Below are positions 35,428-45,512 of a stretch of DNA of 64,000 bases, in pieces (within the stretch, counting starts at the first letter, position 1; every line of letters starts with the position of its first letter). Position numbers and translations under genes: made by a program. The DNA is from Pseudomonas sp. GM80 (GTDB taxonomy: Bacteria; Pseudomonadota; Gammaproteobacteria; Pseudomonadales; Pseudomonadaceae), in contig NZ_AKJD01000063.1 in NCBI RefSeq assembly GCF_000282515.1, positions 62,001-126,000 of the forward strand, read 5' to 3'. Under the pieces are notes generated by a model. It was given only the letters and a program-made list of their open reading frames with translations, did no database searches and had not been told where the DNA came from.

Positions 35428-36509
35428 GTCGATGTGGCTCCTTGTTCCAGTGGCAGAAAGATCGAGAAGGTGGTGTGGCCTGGATGGCTGTCACACTCGA
35501 TCAGGCCCTGGTGCTGGCTGATGATGTTCTGGGTAATGGCCAGGCCGAGCCCGGTACCGTCCGGGCGTCCGCTGACCATGGGAAAGAAAATGGTTTCCTG
35601 AAGTTCCGCGGGGATCCCCGGGCCGTTATCGATGATCTCGATCTTGGTCACCAGACGATGGCGGACGTGGCCGATGGTGAACTGGCGCATCGCCCGGGTG
35701 CGCAGGCTGATGCGGCCCAGGCGCAGCTCGTTCTGGCTGCTGATTGCCTGCATCGCGTTGCGCACGATGTTCAACACGGCCTGAATCATTTGCTCGCGGT
35801 CGATCAACACGTCGGGAATGCTTGGGTCGTAATCGCGCACCAAGGTGATGCAGCCCTGACTTTCGGCCTCGACCAGATGGCCGACGCGTTCCAGTACCTC
35901 GTGAATGTTGCACATTGCCAGCGACGGCAGCTTGTTCGAACCGAGCATGCGATCGACCAGATTACGCAGACGGTCGGCCTCTTCAATGATTACGTTGGTG
36001 TAATCGCGCAGGCTGTCTTCCGGCAGTTCGCGGGCCAGCAATTGCGCGGCGCCACGGATGCCGCCCAGCGGATTCTTGATCTCGTGGGCGAGGCCGCGCA
36101 CCAGCATTTTGCTGGTTTCCTGTTTGGAGATTTGCGCCTCTTCCTTGGTGATCCGCAGCAAGCGGTCACGCGGGTGGACTTCCAGCAGGAGCATGGTCGC
36201 GCCATTACTGAGGATCGGCGTCACCGCGTAATCCACGGTCAACGTCTGGCCGGTGAGGGCGGTGAGCATTGCTTCGCGTTTGGTGAACGGGTGCGCCTGT
36301 TCCACGGCCTGGCGCAGGGAATTCAGCGCCTCGGTGGATTCGGTGAACAGCTCGCTGATGAACTGCCCATGGCTGCGCTGCCCGCTGATGGCGAGCAGCA
36401 TCTCCGCCGCCGGGTTCATGTACTCGAGGCGCAATTCGGCGTCGAGCAGGATGGTGGCGGTGGTCAGGTTGTCGAGCAGCAAACGGTGGATTGCGTCGCT
36501 AATGGTCAT
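35424..36509 (-). CDS. ntrB: Nitrogen sensor kinase NtrB
   Basis: A 361-residue histidine kinase. A PAS domain (about 1-120) is followed by the H-box His142 in GLAHEIKNPLGGIRGAAQLL and an ATPase domain with N-box NIVRNAMQAI and G-boxes DNGPGIP and GTGLGLAI. It has no transmembrane segments, so it is cytoplasmic, controlled in relatives by PII. I start at 36509 behind AAGAGG; the longer frame is leader. A sigma-54 promoter (36567-36583) and NtrC box (36709-36725) lie upstream, suggesting autoregulation. Confidence 0.96.
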   Translation of the reverse strand: MTISDAIHRLLLDNLTTATILLDAELRLEYMNPAAEMLLAISGQRSHGQFISELFTESTEALNSLRQAVEQAHPFTKREAMLTALTGQTLTVDYAVTPILSNGATMLLLEVHPRDRLLRITKEEAQISKQETSKMLVRGLAHEIKNPLGGIRGAAQLLARELPEDSLRDYTNVIIEEADRLRNLVDRMLGSNKLPSLAMCNIHEVLERVGHLVEAESQGCITLVRDYDPSIPDVLIDREQMIQAVLNIVRNAMQAISSQNELRLGRISLRTRAMRQFTIGHVRHRLVTKIEIIDNGPGIPAELQETIFFPMVSGRPDGTGLGLAITQNIISQHQGLIECDSHPGHTTFSIFLPLEQGATST

Positions 36510-36566
36510 CGGAGCCTCTTTTGGGGGCGGAGCGTGCGCAACAAGCAAGCGTCGGTATCGGGAAAA

Positions 36567-36583
36567 TGCAAAAACCAAACCAA
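36567..36583 (-). promoter_or_regulatory. Predicted sigma-54 promoter of ntrBC
   Basis: The minus strand reads TTGGTTTGGTTTTTGCA with GG and GC at the correct 10-base spacing and a perfect TTGCA at -12. The predicted start near 36556 is 47 bases before ntrB. Confidence 0.65.
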
Positions 36584-36708
36584 GGCTCTGAAAAGAAGCG
36601 TTCGACGCCTGAAACGGGCGTTTGACGCTCGTTTGCGTGGCATTCGGCCAGCGCGAACGGGAAGTTTCGAACCAAAATGGGTTGGAATATGAGTACGGTG
36701 CAGCCTAT

Positions 36709-36725
36709 TGCACCAATATAGTGCG
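36709..36725. promoter_or_regulatory. Predicted NtrC-binding box upstream of ntrB
   Basis: TGCACCAATATAGTGCG resembles the NtrC consensus TGCACCA-N3-TGGTGCA at most positions. It is centred about 160 bases upstream of the predicted ntrB start, a usual enhancer distance. The overlapping GGTGCA-N6-TGCACC at 36698-36715 is an additional perfect inverted repeat. Confidence 0.7.
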
Positions 36726-36740
36726 CAAAGCTGAGCGGCG

Positions 36741-37364
36741 TTAGAAGAAACGCAGGAAGGGGTTTTTCGGCTCTTCGGGTTTGTCTTTGAGCGGACATTC
36801 CGGGCGAACCCCGTAATCGTCGGCAACGCACGGTTTGACCTGGCGTTTCTGCGCGAGGGAGATGCGCAGCATGTGGAAGGGTTGGTTAGCGGTGCGCTCG
36901 ACCGTCCGCCCTTCGGCGTCGAGGATTTCCACCGAAAGGTTGTGGCTGCCACGATCGATATTGCTCAGCGGGAAGACTGGCGTCAGGCCGGGCTCGCCAG
37001 TGGCCTGACCATCCAGCAACAGCCGATAACGATGCCCTTTTTGCAGGCCCGGTTCGCTGGTGACGCTGACGATGACTTCACCGGCGCTGCTGCGAATCGT
37101 GGCATCGGGTTCGGGCACCAGAATACGCAGCATGTCGTAGTGGAACGGCGGTTGTTCCGGGGATTTCTTCGCCGTGGTGATCGGCGCGGCGGCCGTTGGA
37201 TTGGCCGACATGCGATTGCTGGTGGCGATGGGCACACGCTTGGCATTGCCGCGTGGCTGGTCGGTGTAAACGCGAATGCCCTGCGCATCGACGTAGGTAA
37301 AGACCTCTGCCGAGGCTTGCAGCGTCATCATGGCCAAAGCGGCGACCAGCCACGCGCGAATCAT
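36741..37364 (-). CDS. DUF4124 domain protein, second of a tandem pair
   Basis: A 207-residue exported protein. The N-terminal signal peptide (MIRAWLVAALAMMTLQASA) is followed by the DUF4124 motif VFTYVDAQGIRVYTDQPRGN. The C-terminal half has a Pro/Thr-rich linker and a beta-rich domain with RIDRGSHNLSVEI-like residues. It may be a periplasmic protein with a carbohydrate- or peptide-binding fold; no function is established. It overlaps the paralogue upstream (ATGA) and lies in front of the ntrBC promoter. Confidence 0.85.
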   Translation of the reverse strand: MIRAWLVAALAMMTLQASAEVFTYVDAQGIRVYTDQPRGNAKRVPIATSNRMSANPTAAAPITTAKKSPEQPPFHYDMLRILVPEPDATIRSSAGEVIVSVTSEPGLQKGHRYRLLLDGQATGEPGLTPVFPLSNIDRGSHNLSVEILDAEGRTVERTANQPFHMLRISLAQKRQVKPCVADDYGVRPECPLKDKPEEPKNPFLRFF

Positions 37365-37873
37365 GGCTTGTGTACTCGCTGCACAGTGAAGGCCACGGGC
37401 GGGCTTTGCTGAACGATTGTTTGCCCGTCGATGACCTGGATGGCCAGTCGATGTTCACCCCGGTCAACATTCACCAACTGCAGGATTGGCACGTTGCTCG
37501 GCTGACCGTACGGTTCATCGTCGAGCACCAGCCGTAATTGATGCGGCGCCTGCAGACGCGGTTTGATCAGCACATTGACAGTGAAAGTGCCGTTGTTGGC
37601 GCGCAAGGCTTCTTCAGTGGGCAAGCCGGCCAGTTCAAGAATGTCGTAGGCGTTGCGCGCAGGTTCACGATTGTCGGGCTCGGGTGCAGGTGGTGCGCTC
37701 GGCGCTTGCGGCTCGACCCGATTGAGCGGCGGCAAGTCCACCGGTTGCGCCTGCACGCCGTCCGGCGAGTGATCGCTGTACACCGTGTGGCCGTTGGCGT
37801 CGGTGTACTTGTAGATCTGCGCCGCGACGGGCAGGGCGATCACCAGCAGGAGGAATAGAAAACCACGACCCAT
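37361..37873 (-). CDS. DUF4124 domain protein, first of a tandem pair
   Basis: A 170-residue exported protein with signal peptide (FLFLLLVIALPVAAQ) and the DUF4124 motif IYKYTDANGHTVYSDHSPDG. A C-terminal beta-rich region resembles that of the next gene (VNVDRGEHRLAIQVIDG). It was probably duplicated to make the tandem pair, as both are short with the same layout. The role is unknown. Confidence 0.85.
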   Translation of the reverse strand: MGRGFLFLLLVIALPVAAQIYKYTDANGHTVYSDHSPDGVQAQPVDLPPLNRVEPQAPSAPPAPEPDNREPARNAYDILELAGLPTEEALRANNGTFTVNVLIKPRLQAPHQLRLVLDDEPYGQPSNVPILQLVNVDRGEHRLAIQVIDGQTIVQQSPPVAFTVQRVHKP

Positions 37874-37972
37874 GGATGCAACCGATCAACAGTGAGATTG
37901 GCTTGCAGCATAGGCCAGAGGCAGCGGTAAGCCCAACCGCCTCAACATCAGCTCACACAAATGGCCCGGGCC

Positions 37973-39316
37973 CTATCGTGAGGTGCCCGCCGCAAGCACG
38001 CTCTCGCGACTGCCGGACAGGACGCCCGCCTTGTAATGCTCGATGTAGGTCAACACACCATTGGCGTCGAAATCGCGCAGCTCGCCTTCTTTTTTGCCGG
38101 CGACGAAGTTCACGGTTTGGGTGTGTCCGTTGTCAGTCTTGAGTGTCCACGGGCCGCTTTGCAGGTCATTCGTGTAGTCGCCGTTTCCTGCTTTGGTTTC
38201 CCACGGGCCTTGGCGTTTATCGTCGACATAATTGCCGCGCTCGGTGTTGCCGGCGATGGTCAGTTCGCTCGGGCCGTTGAGTTGACCATGGACATAGGTC
38301 TGGAATCCGGTGGCGACCCATTCCATCTCGTCGTAGTTGGAAAGCTGCCAGCGGCCTTCGCGCAAATCATTGTGGTACTCGCCGTCCAGCGTCTGCCCGT
38401 CCTGGTAAATGCTCCATTGTCCCTCCCGTTTACCCTCTGCAAAGTGACCGGACGCCGAATATTTCTCGTCTTTGGAAATAGACCACGGGCCGATACGTAC
38501 GCCCTGCTTGTAGGCACCTTTGGCCGAGATCGATCCGGAGTCATAAGACACCGATTGGCCGTCCTCGCTGCCGGTGAATTTCAGCGGAGCGGTTTCCCAG
38601 GCAATACGTCTGACCTGATAGTTGTAGAGCGTGCGGTTACCCTCGACGAGGGTGCCATCGAGCCAACGCCAGAAGGTAACAGTGAGAAACCGACCGTCTT
38701 TTTCCTGATAGGTTTTCTTGTAGAAATACGGTTCGTCGTCCGGTGTGGGATTGCTCAGAGGGTCGTAGTACTGGCCGTAATAGCTCACCAGTGTTCCTTG
38801 GCTGAAATCGAGTTGGTCGAACTCCGGTACGCCGGACTCTTCATAGTAGAAGCGATAGTTCAGCGGGGTGTTTTGGCTCAGGGCTTTCTTGATGGTCAGG
38901 GCATCGAGGTGTTTCTGGCCTGCGGTAATGCGATCCAGCGCTGGCTGCAGACGCGTGACGCGGCTGTAAAGGTGATCGTTGTCGTTGTACTTGTAGGCGT
39001 AGATTCGGTACTGCTCGTTCTGCCGGAACAGCACAAAGCGGGTCGGATCCTCACTGTCGAGCGACATGAGGAAAACCGATTCGATGGTCGCCTGGCCGAA
39101 ATCGTCAAGCAAACGGGGTTCGGCATTGGGCATATTGCAAATGCAGTAATAACCTTTGACGCCCCCCGCTTCCTTGATGAACGCCAGCGTCGCCGAGCTT
39201 TCCTGCAAACCCTCGATCAGCGGATGCGCCAGGGTTTTGTTTTCATAGAACGCTGCCGCTCCGGCCGTTTGGCAGGCGAGGCCGGCCGTCAGGGCGATGG
39301 CCCATAACCACTTCAT
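37973..39316 (-). CDS. Exported protein with MORN-like repeats (YwqK-like)
   Basis: A 447-residue exported protein with signal peptide (MKWLWAIALTAGLACQTAGA). Residues about 250-440 consist of repeated G-x-W and G-x(2,3)-Y elements (KQGVRIGPWSISK, REGQWSIYQDGQ, REGRWQLSNYDE, RQGPWETK, QSGPWTLK), a pattern shared with MORN/YwqK-type repeats. The N-terminal half has no recognised domain. I start at 39316 with GAAGGGA upstream. No toxin gene partner is visible, so the YwqK antitoxin label should not be taken as function. Confidence 0.8.
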   Translation of the reverse strand: MKWLWAIALTAGLACQTAGAAAFYENKTLAHPLIEGLQESSATLAFIKEAGGVKGYYCICNMPNAEPRLLDDFGQATIESVFLMSLDSEDPTRFVLFRQNEQYRIYAYKYNDNDHLYSRVTRLQPALDRITAGQKHLDALTIKKALSQNTPLNYRFYYEESGVPEFDQLDFSQGTLVSYYGQYYDPLSNPTPDDEPYFYKKTYQEKDGRFLTVTFWRWLDGTLVEGNRTLYNYQVRRIAWETAPLKFTGSEDGQSVSYDSGSISAKGAYKQGVRIGPWSISKDEKYSASGHFAEGKREGQWSIYQDGQTLDGEYHNDLREGRWQLSNYDEMEWVATGFQTYVHGQLNGPSELTIAGNTERGNYVDDKRQGPWETKAGNGDYTNDLQSGPWTLKTDNGHTQTVNFVAGKKEGELRDFDANGVLTYIEHYKAGVLSGSRESVLAAGTSR

Positions 39317-39385
39317 GCGAATCCCTTCGTCAAGGCGCCGGTAACGGGCGCTGAGGCGGCGGATTATCCATGGATGCGCGCGCAC

Positions 39386-39417
39386 AAAAAAGGCCTCCCG
39401 AAGGAGGCCTCTTTTTG
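39386..39417. terminator. Terminator of glnA
   Basis: AGGCCTCC and GGAGGCCT with a 4-base loop, T-run of six on the minus strand and five on the plus strand, 29 bases past the glnA stop. Confidence 0.9.
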
Positions 39418-39445
39418 TCACGCCGCGTAGCGCGGCGCTACCGGA

Positions 39446-40852
39446 TCAGCAGCTGTAGTACAGCTCATATTCCAGTGGGTGTACGAAGGTGCGAACCTTG
39501 ATTTCTTCTTCCGATTTCAGCGCGATGTAAGCGTCGATGAAGTCGTCGGAGAATACGCCGCCCTTGGTCAGGAACGCACGGCCCTTGTCCAGCTCTTCCA
39601 GGGCTTCTTTCAGGCTGCCGCAAACTTGTGGGATCTCTTTCGCCTCTTCAGGCGGCAGGTCGTACAGGTTTTTGTCGGCAGCGTCGCCTGGGTGAATCTT
39701 GTTCTGGATACCGTCCAGACCGGCCATCAGCAGAGCTGCGAAGGCCAGGTACGGGTTGGCAGCCGGATCCGGGAAACGGGCTTCGATACGGCGGGCTTTC
39801 GGGCTCGACACGTAAGGAATACGGATCGAAGCGGAGCGGTTGCGAGCCGAGTAGGCCAGCATCACTGGAGCTTCGAAGCCTGGTACCAGACGCTTGTAGG
39901 AGTTGGTCGCCGGGTTGGTGAAGCCGTTCAGGGCCTTACCGTGCTTGATGATGCCGCCGATGAAGTACAGAGCGGTATCGGACAGGCCGGCATAGCCTTC
40001 ACCTGCGAAGGTGTTCTTGCCGTCTTTCCAGATCGACATGTGTACGTGCATGCCCGAACCGTTGTCGCCGTACAGTGGCTTCGGCATGAAGGTCGCGGTG
40101 CGGCCGTAAGCGTCAGCAACGTTGTGCACAACGTATTTCAGGGTTTGGGTTTCGTCGGCTTTCTTCACCAGGGTGTTGAACTTGACGCCGATTTCGTTCT
40201 GGCCGGCAGTCGCCACTTCGTGGTGGTGAACTTCGACGGTCAGGCCCATTTCTTCCAGTGCGTTGCACATGGAGGTACGGATTTCGTGGTCGTGGTCGAA
40301 CGGTGGAACCGGGAAGTAGCCGCCTTTGACGCCTGGACGGTGACCCTTGTTGCCGCCTTCGATGTCCTGGTCGGACATCCACGAACCTTGCTCGGAGTAG
40401 ATCTTGAACATCGAGCCGGAAATGTCCGACTTGAATTTCACCGAGTCAAAGATGAAGAATTCTGGCTCAGGACCGGCGAACACGGTGTCACCGATACCGG
40501 TGGCTTTCAGGTGTTCTTCGGCGCGCTTGGCGATCGCACGTGGGTCGCGGTCGTAGCCTTGCATGCTCGAAGGTTCGATGATGTCGCACACCAGGATCAG
40601 GGTGGCGTCTTCGGTGAACGGGTCGAGAACGGCCGTTTCGTCAACCGGCATCAGGATCATGTCGGAGGCTTCGATGCCTTTCCAGCCAGCGATGGAGGAA
40701 CCGTCGAACATTTTGCCGACTTCGAAGAAGTCGTCGTCCAAAGCATCGCGGGCCGGCATGGTCACGTGGTGCTGAGTACCTTTGGTGTCCGTGAAGCGCA
40801 GATCAATCCACTTGACGTCATGATCTTTGATGAGTTGAACCGTCTTCGACAT
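39446..40852 (-). CDS. glnA: Glutamine synthetase type I
   Basis: A 468-residue glutamine synthetase making glutamine from glutamate and ammonia. It has the N-terminal beta-grasp [20 protein letters not shown], the catalytic-barrel segment [14 protein letters not shown], the glutamate loop region [10 protein letters not shown] and the adenylylation Tyr in [10 protein letters not shown] near residue 397. I start at 40852 behind CGGAGG. A sigma-54 promoter (40949-40965) with an NtrC box (41068-41084) lies upstream, fitting nitrogen control. Confidence 0.98.
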   Translation of the reverse strand: MSKTVQLIKDHDVKWIDLRFTDTKGTQHHVTMPARDALDDDFFEVGKMFDGSSIAGWKGIEASDMILMPVDETAVLDPFTEDATLILVCDIIEPSSMQGYDRDPRAIAKRAEEHLKATGIGDTVFAGPEPEFFIFDSVKFKSDISGSMFKIYSEQGSWMSDQDIEGGNKGHRPGVKGGYFPVPPFDHDHEIRTSMCNALEEMGLTVEVHHHEVATAGQNEIGVKFNTLVKKADETQTLKYVVHNVADAYGRTATFMPKPLYGDNGSGMHVHMSIWKDGKNTFAGEGYAGLSDTALYFIGGIIKHGKALNGFTNPATNSYKRLVPGFEAPVMLAYSARNRSASIRIPYVSSPKARRIEARFPDPAANPYLAFAALLMAGLDGIQNKIHPGDAADKNLYDLPPEEAKEIPQVCGSLKEALEELDKGRAFLTKGGVFSDDFIDAYIALKSEEEIKVRTFVHPLEYELYYSC

Positions 40853-40948
40853 ATGTCCTCCGGGTGGCTTCGGGCTTGGTAGTGGATGCCCTTGAATTTG
40901 GTTGATGCCGGCGCGAATACTCTGCCAAGGCAACCTGCCTCACAAGGG

Positions 40949-40965
40949 AGCAAATTGCATGCCAG
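40949..40965 (-). promoter_or_regulatory. Sigma-54 promoter of glnA
   Basis: The minus strand reads CTGGCATGCAATTTGCT with GG and GC 10 bases apart and a close match to TGGCAC-N5-TTGC. The predicted start is near 40938, 86 bases before the ATG. Confidence 0.8.
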
Positions 40966-41067
40966 TGCCCCAGCATGGGTTTTTTGCCCCAAATTCACGC
41001 TTATTAAGGTGCTATGCGCCTGAAAGCGGAAAATCTCGCCCTCTAATGTAGCGTTATAAATCGAAAA

Positions 41068-41084
41068 TGACCCGTTTTGGTGCA
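41068..41084. promoter_or_regulatory. Predicted NtrC-binding box of glnA
   Basis: TGCACCAAAACGGGTCA (minus strand) has a perfect left half of the NtrC consensus and a partial right half. Centred about 138 bases upstream of the glnA start, it is in the normal enhancer range. The site lies between glnA and thiI. A second half site (AGCACC) sits near 41006-41013. Confidence 0.65.
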
Positions 41085-41132
41085 TGCAAAACCTTCTGCA
41101 CATTAACTGGTTAAACCTTGAGCAATTTCCGC

Positions 41133-41138
41133 TATAAT
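41133..41138 (+). promoter_or_regulatory. -10 element of thiI
   Basis: A perfect TATAAT hexamer sits 43 bases before the thiI ATG; TTAAAC about 16 bases upstream is a weak -35. The region 40853-41180 thus carries the divergent glnA and thiI promoters. Confidence 0.6.
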
Positions 41139-41180
41139 CCGCGCCCCCCTTTTTCGGCTGGCCGTTCGCGCGCTGTTTTC

Positions 41181-42635
41181 ATGAAACTAATCGTAAAAGT
41201 CTTCCCCGAGATCACCATCAAAAGCCGACCTGTCCGGACGAAATTCATCCGCCAGTTGGCCAAGAACATCCGCACCGTGCTCCGCGACCTGGACCCGGCC
41301 GTGGTGGTGAACGGTGTGTGGGACAATCTCGAGCTGGAAACCCGCATTACCGACGCCAAAGCCTTGAAAGAGATGGGTGAGCGCCTGACCTGCATGCCGG
41401 GCATCGCGCACTTTTTGCAGATCGACGAGTACCCGCTGGGCGACTTCGACGACATCACCGAGAAGTGCAAAGAGCACTACGGCGCGGCGCTGGCCGGGAA
41501 GATTTTCTCGGTGCGCTGCAAGCGTGCCGGCAAGCACACCTTCAGCTCGATGGACGTCGAAAAATACGTCGGCAGCAAGCTGCGCCGTGAGTGCGGTGCC
41601 GCCGGAATCGACCTGAAAGCGCCGGAAATCGAAGTCCGTATCGAAGTTCGCGACAAACGGTTGTTTGTGATTCACAGCCAGCACAACGGCATCGGCGGCT
41701 ACCCGCTCGGTGCGTTGGAGCAGACGCTGGTATTGATGTCCGGCGGCTTTGACTCGACCGTTGCGGCCTACCAGATCATTCGTCGCGGCCTGATGACCCA
41801 CTTCTGTTTCTTCAATCTGGGCGGTCGTGCCCATGAATTGGGCGTGATGGAAGTCGCGCATTTCATCTGGAAGAAGTACGGCAGCTCGCAACGCGTGCTA
41901 TTTGTCAGTGTTCCGTTCGAAGAAGTGTTGGGCGAAATTCTCGGCAAAGTCGATAACAGTCATATGGGCGTCGTATTGAAGCGTATGATGTTGCGCGCGG
42001 CCTCCAACATCGCCGACCGCCTGCAGATCGAGGCGCTGGTCACTGGCGAGGCGATCTCCCAGGTGTCGAGCCAGACGCTGCCGAACCTGTCGGTGATCGA
42101 CTGCGTGACCGACAAACTGGTCCTGCGTCCGCTGATCGTGGCGCACAAGCAGGACATCATCGACACGGCCAACGAGATCGGCACCGCCGATTTTGCCCGG
42201 CACATGCCGGAATACTGCGGGGTCATTTCGGTCAACCCGAAGACCGCCGCCAAACGCGGTCGCGTTGAACACGAAGAGAAAGAATTCGACATGGCGGTGC
42301 TCGAGCGTGCGCTCGAAAACGCCAAACTGGTGCCGATCGATCGGGTGATCGACGAATTGGGCCAGGACGTACAGATTGAAGAAGTCAGCGAAGCACTGGC
42401 CGGCCAGATCGTGATCGACATCCGTCACCCGGATGCCGCCGAGGATGAGCCGCTGGAACTCGCTGGCGTAGAAGTACAGACGATGCCGTTCTACGCAGTG
42501 AACGCTCGTTTCAAGGAGCTGGATCCGACTCGCCAGTACCTGCTGTATTGCGACAAAGGCGTGATGAGTCGCCTGCATGCTCACCATTTGCTCAGTGAGG
42601 GGCATGCCAATGTGCGCGTTTATCGACCGAGCTAA
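41181..42635 (+). CDS. thiI: tRNA 4-thiouridine sulfurtransferase
   Basis: A 484-residue protein. The N-terminal ferredoxin-like and THUMP region (to about 165) is followed by the PP-loop adenylation domain with SGGFDST and a C-terminal rhodanese domain with the catalytic Cys in [15 protein letters not shown]. It thiolates U8 of tRNA and, in many bacteria, helps thiazole synthesis. I start at 41181; the longer in-frame start lacks family sequence. Confidence 0.97.
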   Translation: MKLIVKVFPEITIKSRPVRTKFIRQLAKNIRTVLRDLDPAVVVNGVWDNLELETRITDAKALKEMGERLTCMPGIAHFLQIDEYPLGDFDDITEKCKEHYGAALAGKIFSVRCKRAGKHTFSSMDVEKYVGSKLRRECGAAGIDLKAPEIEVRIEVRDKRLFVIHSQHNGIGGYPLGALEQTLVLMSGGFDSTVAAYQIIRRGLMTHFCFFNLGGRAHELGVMEVAHFIWKKYGSSQRVLFVSVPFEEVLGEILGKVDNSHMGVVLKRMMLRAASNIADRLQIEALVTGEAISQVSSQTLPNLSVIDCVTDKLVLRPLIVAHKQDIIDTANEIGTADFARHMPEYCGVISVNPKTAAKRGRVEHEEKEFDMAVLERALENAKLVPIDRVIDELGQDVQIEEVSEALAGQIVIDIRHPDAAEDEPLELAGVEVQTMPFYAVNARFKELDPTRQYLLYCDKGVMSRLHAHHLLSEGHANVRVYRPS

Positions 42636-42774
42636 GTGCCCGGGGCTGTTTGCCTGTGGCCTGCGTCACCGGCCCCCCGACACCGCCGTCAAGCTGTAAC
42701 GGCCATGCCGGACACTACTGCTAATCGCTGCCAAGACTTGTCAGCAAACCGAATCCTCTGATCGAGATACACAA

Positions 42775-44595
42775 GTGATCGAAAATCTACGTAACATCGC
42801 CATCATTGCCCACGTTGACCATGGTAAAACCACCCTGGTAGACAAACTCCTGCGTCAATCCGGCACTCTGGAGCGCAACGAGCTCAACGACGAGCGCGTG
42901 ATGGACTCCAACGACCAGGAAAAAGAGCGCGGTATTACCATTCTGGCGAAAAACACCGCCATCAACTGGAACGGCTACCACATCAACATCGTGGACACCC
43001 CGGGCCACGCCGACTTCGGCGGCGAAGTTGAACGCGTAATGTCGATGGTTGACTCCGTTCTGCTGCTGGTTGACGCTCAAGACGGCCCTATGCCGCAAAC
43101 CCGTTTCGTGACCAAGAAGGCTTTCGAAGCCGGCCTGCGTCCGATCGTGGTGATCAACAAGGTTGACCGTCCAGGCGCGCGTCCGGACTGGGTTCTGGAC
43201 CAGATCTTCGACCTGTTCGACAACCTCGGTGCTACCGAAGAACAACTGGACTTCCAGGTTGTTTACGCTTCGGCCCTGAACGGCATTGCCGGTCTGGATC
43301 ACACCGCCATGGCGGAAGACATGACCCCGCTGTACCAAGCGGTAGTCGACCACGTTCCGCCTCCGGCCGTTGACCGTGATGGCGCGTTCCAGATGCAGAT
43401 CTCCGCTCTGGACTACAACAGCTTCCTGGGTGTTATCGGCGTTGGCCGTATCGCTCGTGGTCGCGTCAAGCCGAACACCCCGGTTGTGGCGATCGGTGCC
43501 GACGGCAAGCGCCGTAACGGCCGTATCCTGAAACTGATGGGTCACCACGGTCTGCACCGCATCGACGTTGAAGAAGCTGCAGCAGGCGATATCGTGTGCA
43601 TCAGCGGTATGGACTCGCTGTTCATCTCCGACACCCTGTGCCACCCGGACACCGTCGAGGCAATGAAGCCTCTGACCGTTGACGAGCCAACCGTTTCGAT
43701 GACCTTCCAGGTAAACGACTCGCCATTCTGCGGTAAAGAAGGCAAGTTCGTGACGTCCCGTAACATCAAGGACCGTCTGGACAAAGAGCTGCTGTACAAC
43801 GTTGCACTGCGCGTTGAAGAAGGCGACTCCGCTGACAAGTTCAAGGTTTCCGGCCGTGGTGAGCTGCACCTCTCGGTACTGATCGAAACCATGCGTCGCG
43901 AAGGCTTCGAGCTGGCCCTGGGCCGTCCTGAAGTGATCATTCGTGAAGTTGACGGCGTCAAGCAAGAGCCGTTCGAAAACGTCACCATCGACATCCCTGA
44001 AGAAGCGCAGGGCAAGGTGATGGAAGAGATGGGTCTGCGTAAGGGCGACCTGAGCAACATGGTTCCTGATGGCAAGGGCCGTGTTCGTCTGGAATACAAC
44101 ATCCCTGCTCGCGGTCTGATCGGTTTCCGTAACCAGTTCCTGACCCTGACCAACGGTGCTGGCATCCTGACCTCGATCTTCGATCGCTACGACACCGTCA
44201 AGTCGGGCCACATGTCCGGCCGTCAGAACGGCGTTCTGGTTTCGGTTGAAACCGGTAAGGCACTGACCTACTCGCTGGAAACCCTGCAGGCTCGTGGCAA
44301 GCTGTTCGTAGAACACGGTCAAGAGATCTACAACGGTCAAATCGTTGGTCAGAACAGCCGCGACAACGACCTGGGCGTTAACCCTACCAAGGGCAAGAAG
44401 CTCGACAACATGCGTGCTTCGGGTAAAGACGAAACCATCGCTCTGGTTCCACCAGTGAAGTTCACTCTGGAACAGGCTCTGGAATACATCCAGGAAGACG
44501 AGCTGTGCGAAGTAACTCCTAAGTCCATCCGTCTTCGCAAGAAGATCCTGGACGAAAGCGAGCGTACCCGCGCTGCCAAGAAAGCCAAGAACTGA
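42775..44595 (+). CDS. typA: Ribosome-associated GTPase TypA/BipA
   Basis: A 606-residue translational GTPase of the BipA family. It has the G1 loop [10 protein letters not shown]3 [12 protein letters not shown]4 NKVD, and domain III/V plus the BipA-specific C-terminal block [17 protein letters not shown] and [19 protein letters not shown]. The start codon is GTG at 42775. It aids ribosome assembly and stress adaptation. The codon usage is strongly biased, suggesting high expression. A strong terminator follows. Confidence 0.97.
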   Translation: MIENLRNIAIIAHVDHGKTTLVDKLLRQSGTLERNELNDERVMDSNDQEKERGITILAKNTAINWNGYHINIVDTPGHADFGGEVERVMSMVDSVLLLVDAQDGPMPQTRFVTKKAFEAGLRPIVVINKVDRPGARPDWVLDQIFDLFDNLGATEEQLDFQVVYASALNGIAGLDHTAMAEDMTPLYQAVVDHVPPPAVDRDGAFQMQISALDYNSFLGVIGVGRIARGRVKPNTPVVAIGADGKRRNGRILKLMGHHGLHRIDVEEAAAGDIVCISGMDSLFISDTLCHPDTVEAMKPLTVDEPTVSMTFQVNDSPFCGKEGKFVTSRNIKDRLDKELLYNVALRVEEGDSADKFKVSGRGELHLSVLIETMRREGFELALGRPEVIIREVDGVKQEPFENVTIDIPEEAQGKVMEEMGLRKGDLSNMVPDGKGRVRLEYNIPARGLIGFRNQFLTLTNGAGILTSIFDRYDTVKSGHMSGRQNGVLVSVETGKALTYSLETLQARGKLFVEHGQEIYNGQIVGQNSRDNDLGVNPTKGKKLDNMRASGKDETIALVPPVKFTLEQALEYIQEDELCEVTPKSIRLRKKILDESERTRAAKKAKN

Positions 44596-44618
44596 GTCAT
44601 TAGTTCAGGCTGAATGAA

Positions 44619-44652
44619 AACGCCCCCGGTCGCGAGACCGGGGGCGTTTTTG
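44619..44652 (+). terminator. Terminator of typA
   Basis: CGCCCCCGGTC and GACCGGGGGCG flank GCGA; TTTTTG follows. It lies 24 bases past the stop. Confidence 0.92.
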
Positions 44653-44689
44653 TTTGTCTGGGGTTCAGGCGGTATTGGTGCTGGCCCCA

Positions 44690-44779
44690 TCGCTGGCAAG
44701 CCAGCTCCCACAGGGTTTTGGGTCGTATATAAAATATGTGTACGACCACAATCATTGTGGGAGCTGGCTTGCCAGCGAA
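44690..44779. repeat. REPIN, family B, TGTGGGAG ends innermost
   Basis: TCGCTGGCAAGCCAGCTCCC...CACA, a ~38-base centre with an inner GGTCGTA/TACGACC repeat, then the inverse arm. It lies between convergent typA and the YkgJ-type gene. Confidence 0.88.
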
Positions 44780-44814
44780 GGCGGCCGATCAGCCGCTGAA
44801 AATCGCAGGGCCGA

Positions 44815-45252
44815 TCAAAACTTCTCGATCGCGCGGAAATTCTGCTCGCGCACCACTTCCTTCGGCTTGTAAGCGCAATACCCCGGACGCGGCCCGATCT
44901 TCGGGTGATTGCGGCAGGTATCCGGGCGCTTGTCATAAATGGTGCATAGGCGGCTCTTACGATCCAGGTAGTAGCAATCGTTGTTGCTCATGCGCTGCAG
45001 GGTGAAGATGCCGGACTTCTGATTGAAGCGCTCGACCAGACCTTCCTTTTGCAGACGCTTGGCGATGTTCTTCGGCGGGTCACCGAGTTCGAACTCGTCG
45101 ACCACACCGATGCGCACCAGATCCTTGATCTTCACCTCAACCGGCAGCGTGCAGCAGCTGGATATGCAAGAACCGCACATCGGGGCTGAATATTTTGCCC
45201 ACGTATCGAGACGATCGATCTCGGCGGCGGCAATCAGGTTGGGCTTCATCAT
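44815..45252 (-). CDS. YkgJ-family cysteine cluster protein
   Basis: A 145-residue protein with cysteine groups: APMCGSCISSCC near 24-35, DCYYLDRKSRLCTIYDKRPDTCRNHP and GYCAYK in the C-terminal half. These fit the zinc or iron-sulfur cluster binding pattern of the YkgJ/UPF0153 family. The function is unknown. Two adjacent ATG codons (45252 and 45249) are possible starts. It is convergent with typA. Confidence 0.87.
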   Translation of the reverse strand: MMKPNLIAAAEIDRLDTWAKYSAPMCGSCISSCCTLPVEVKIKDLVRIGVVDEFELGDPPKNIAKRLQKEGLVERFNQKSGIFTLQRMSNNDCYYLDRKSRLCTIYDKRPDTCRNHPKIGPRPGYCAYKPKEVVREQNFRAIEKF

Positions 45253-45512
45253 CGGGAGTTACCAGGCGTGTGTGCATCAGGGCGCGCGATCATACCGGGA
45301 CTGGTGGATTTTTGAACAACCTTTCGCCAGATTTTTTCTGCGTGCAGGCACATTGCCGGACAATTCGGCACGGCCCCTGCATTCATTAGCTCATCCGCCA
45401 GGGTAATGCCGGGCCATCTCACAGTCTCAGGAAATACTGCCGAACCAGAGCCTCGACCGTCGGTCAGACCGTCTAGGCTCAGACAATTCCCCGCTCGCTC
45501 GAGGTCCCATTG
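45253..45512. other. Divergent spacer between YkgJ-type gene and glgP
   Basis: The 260-base spacer should hold both promoters. I saw no repeat, hairpin or strong promoter motif. Confidence 0.4.
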
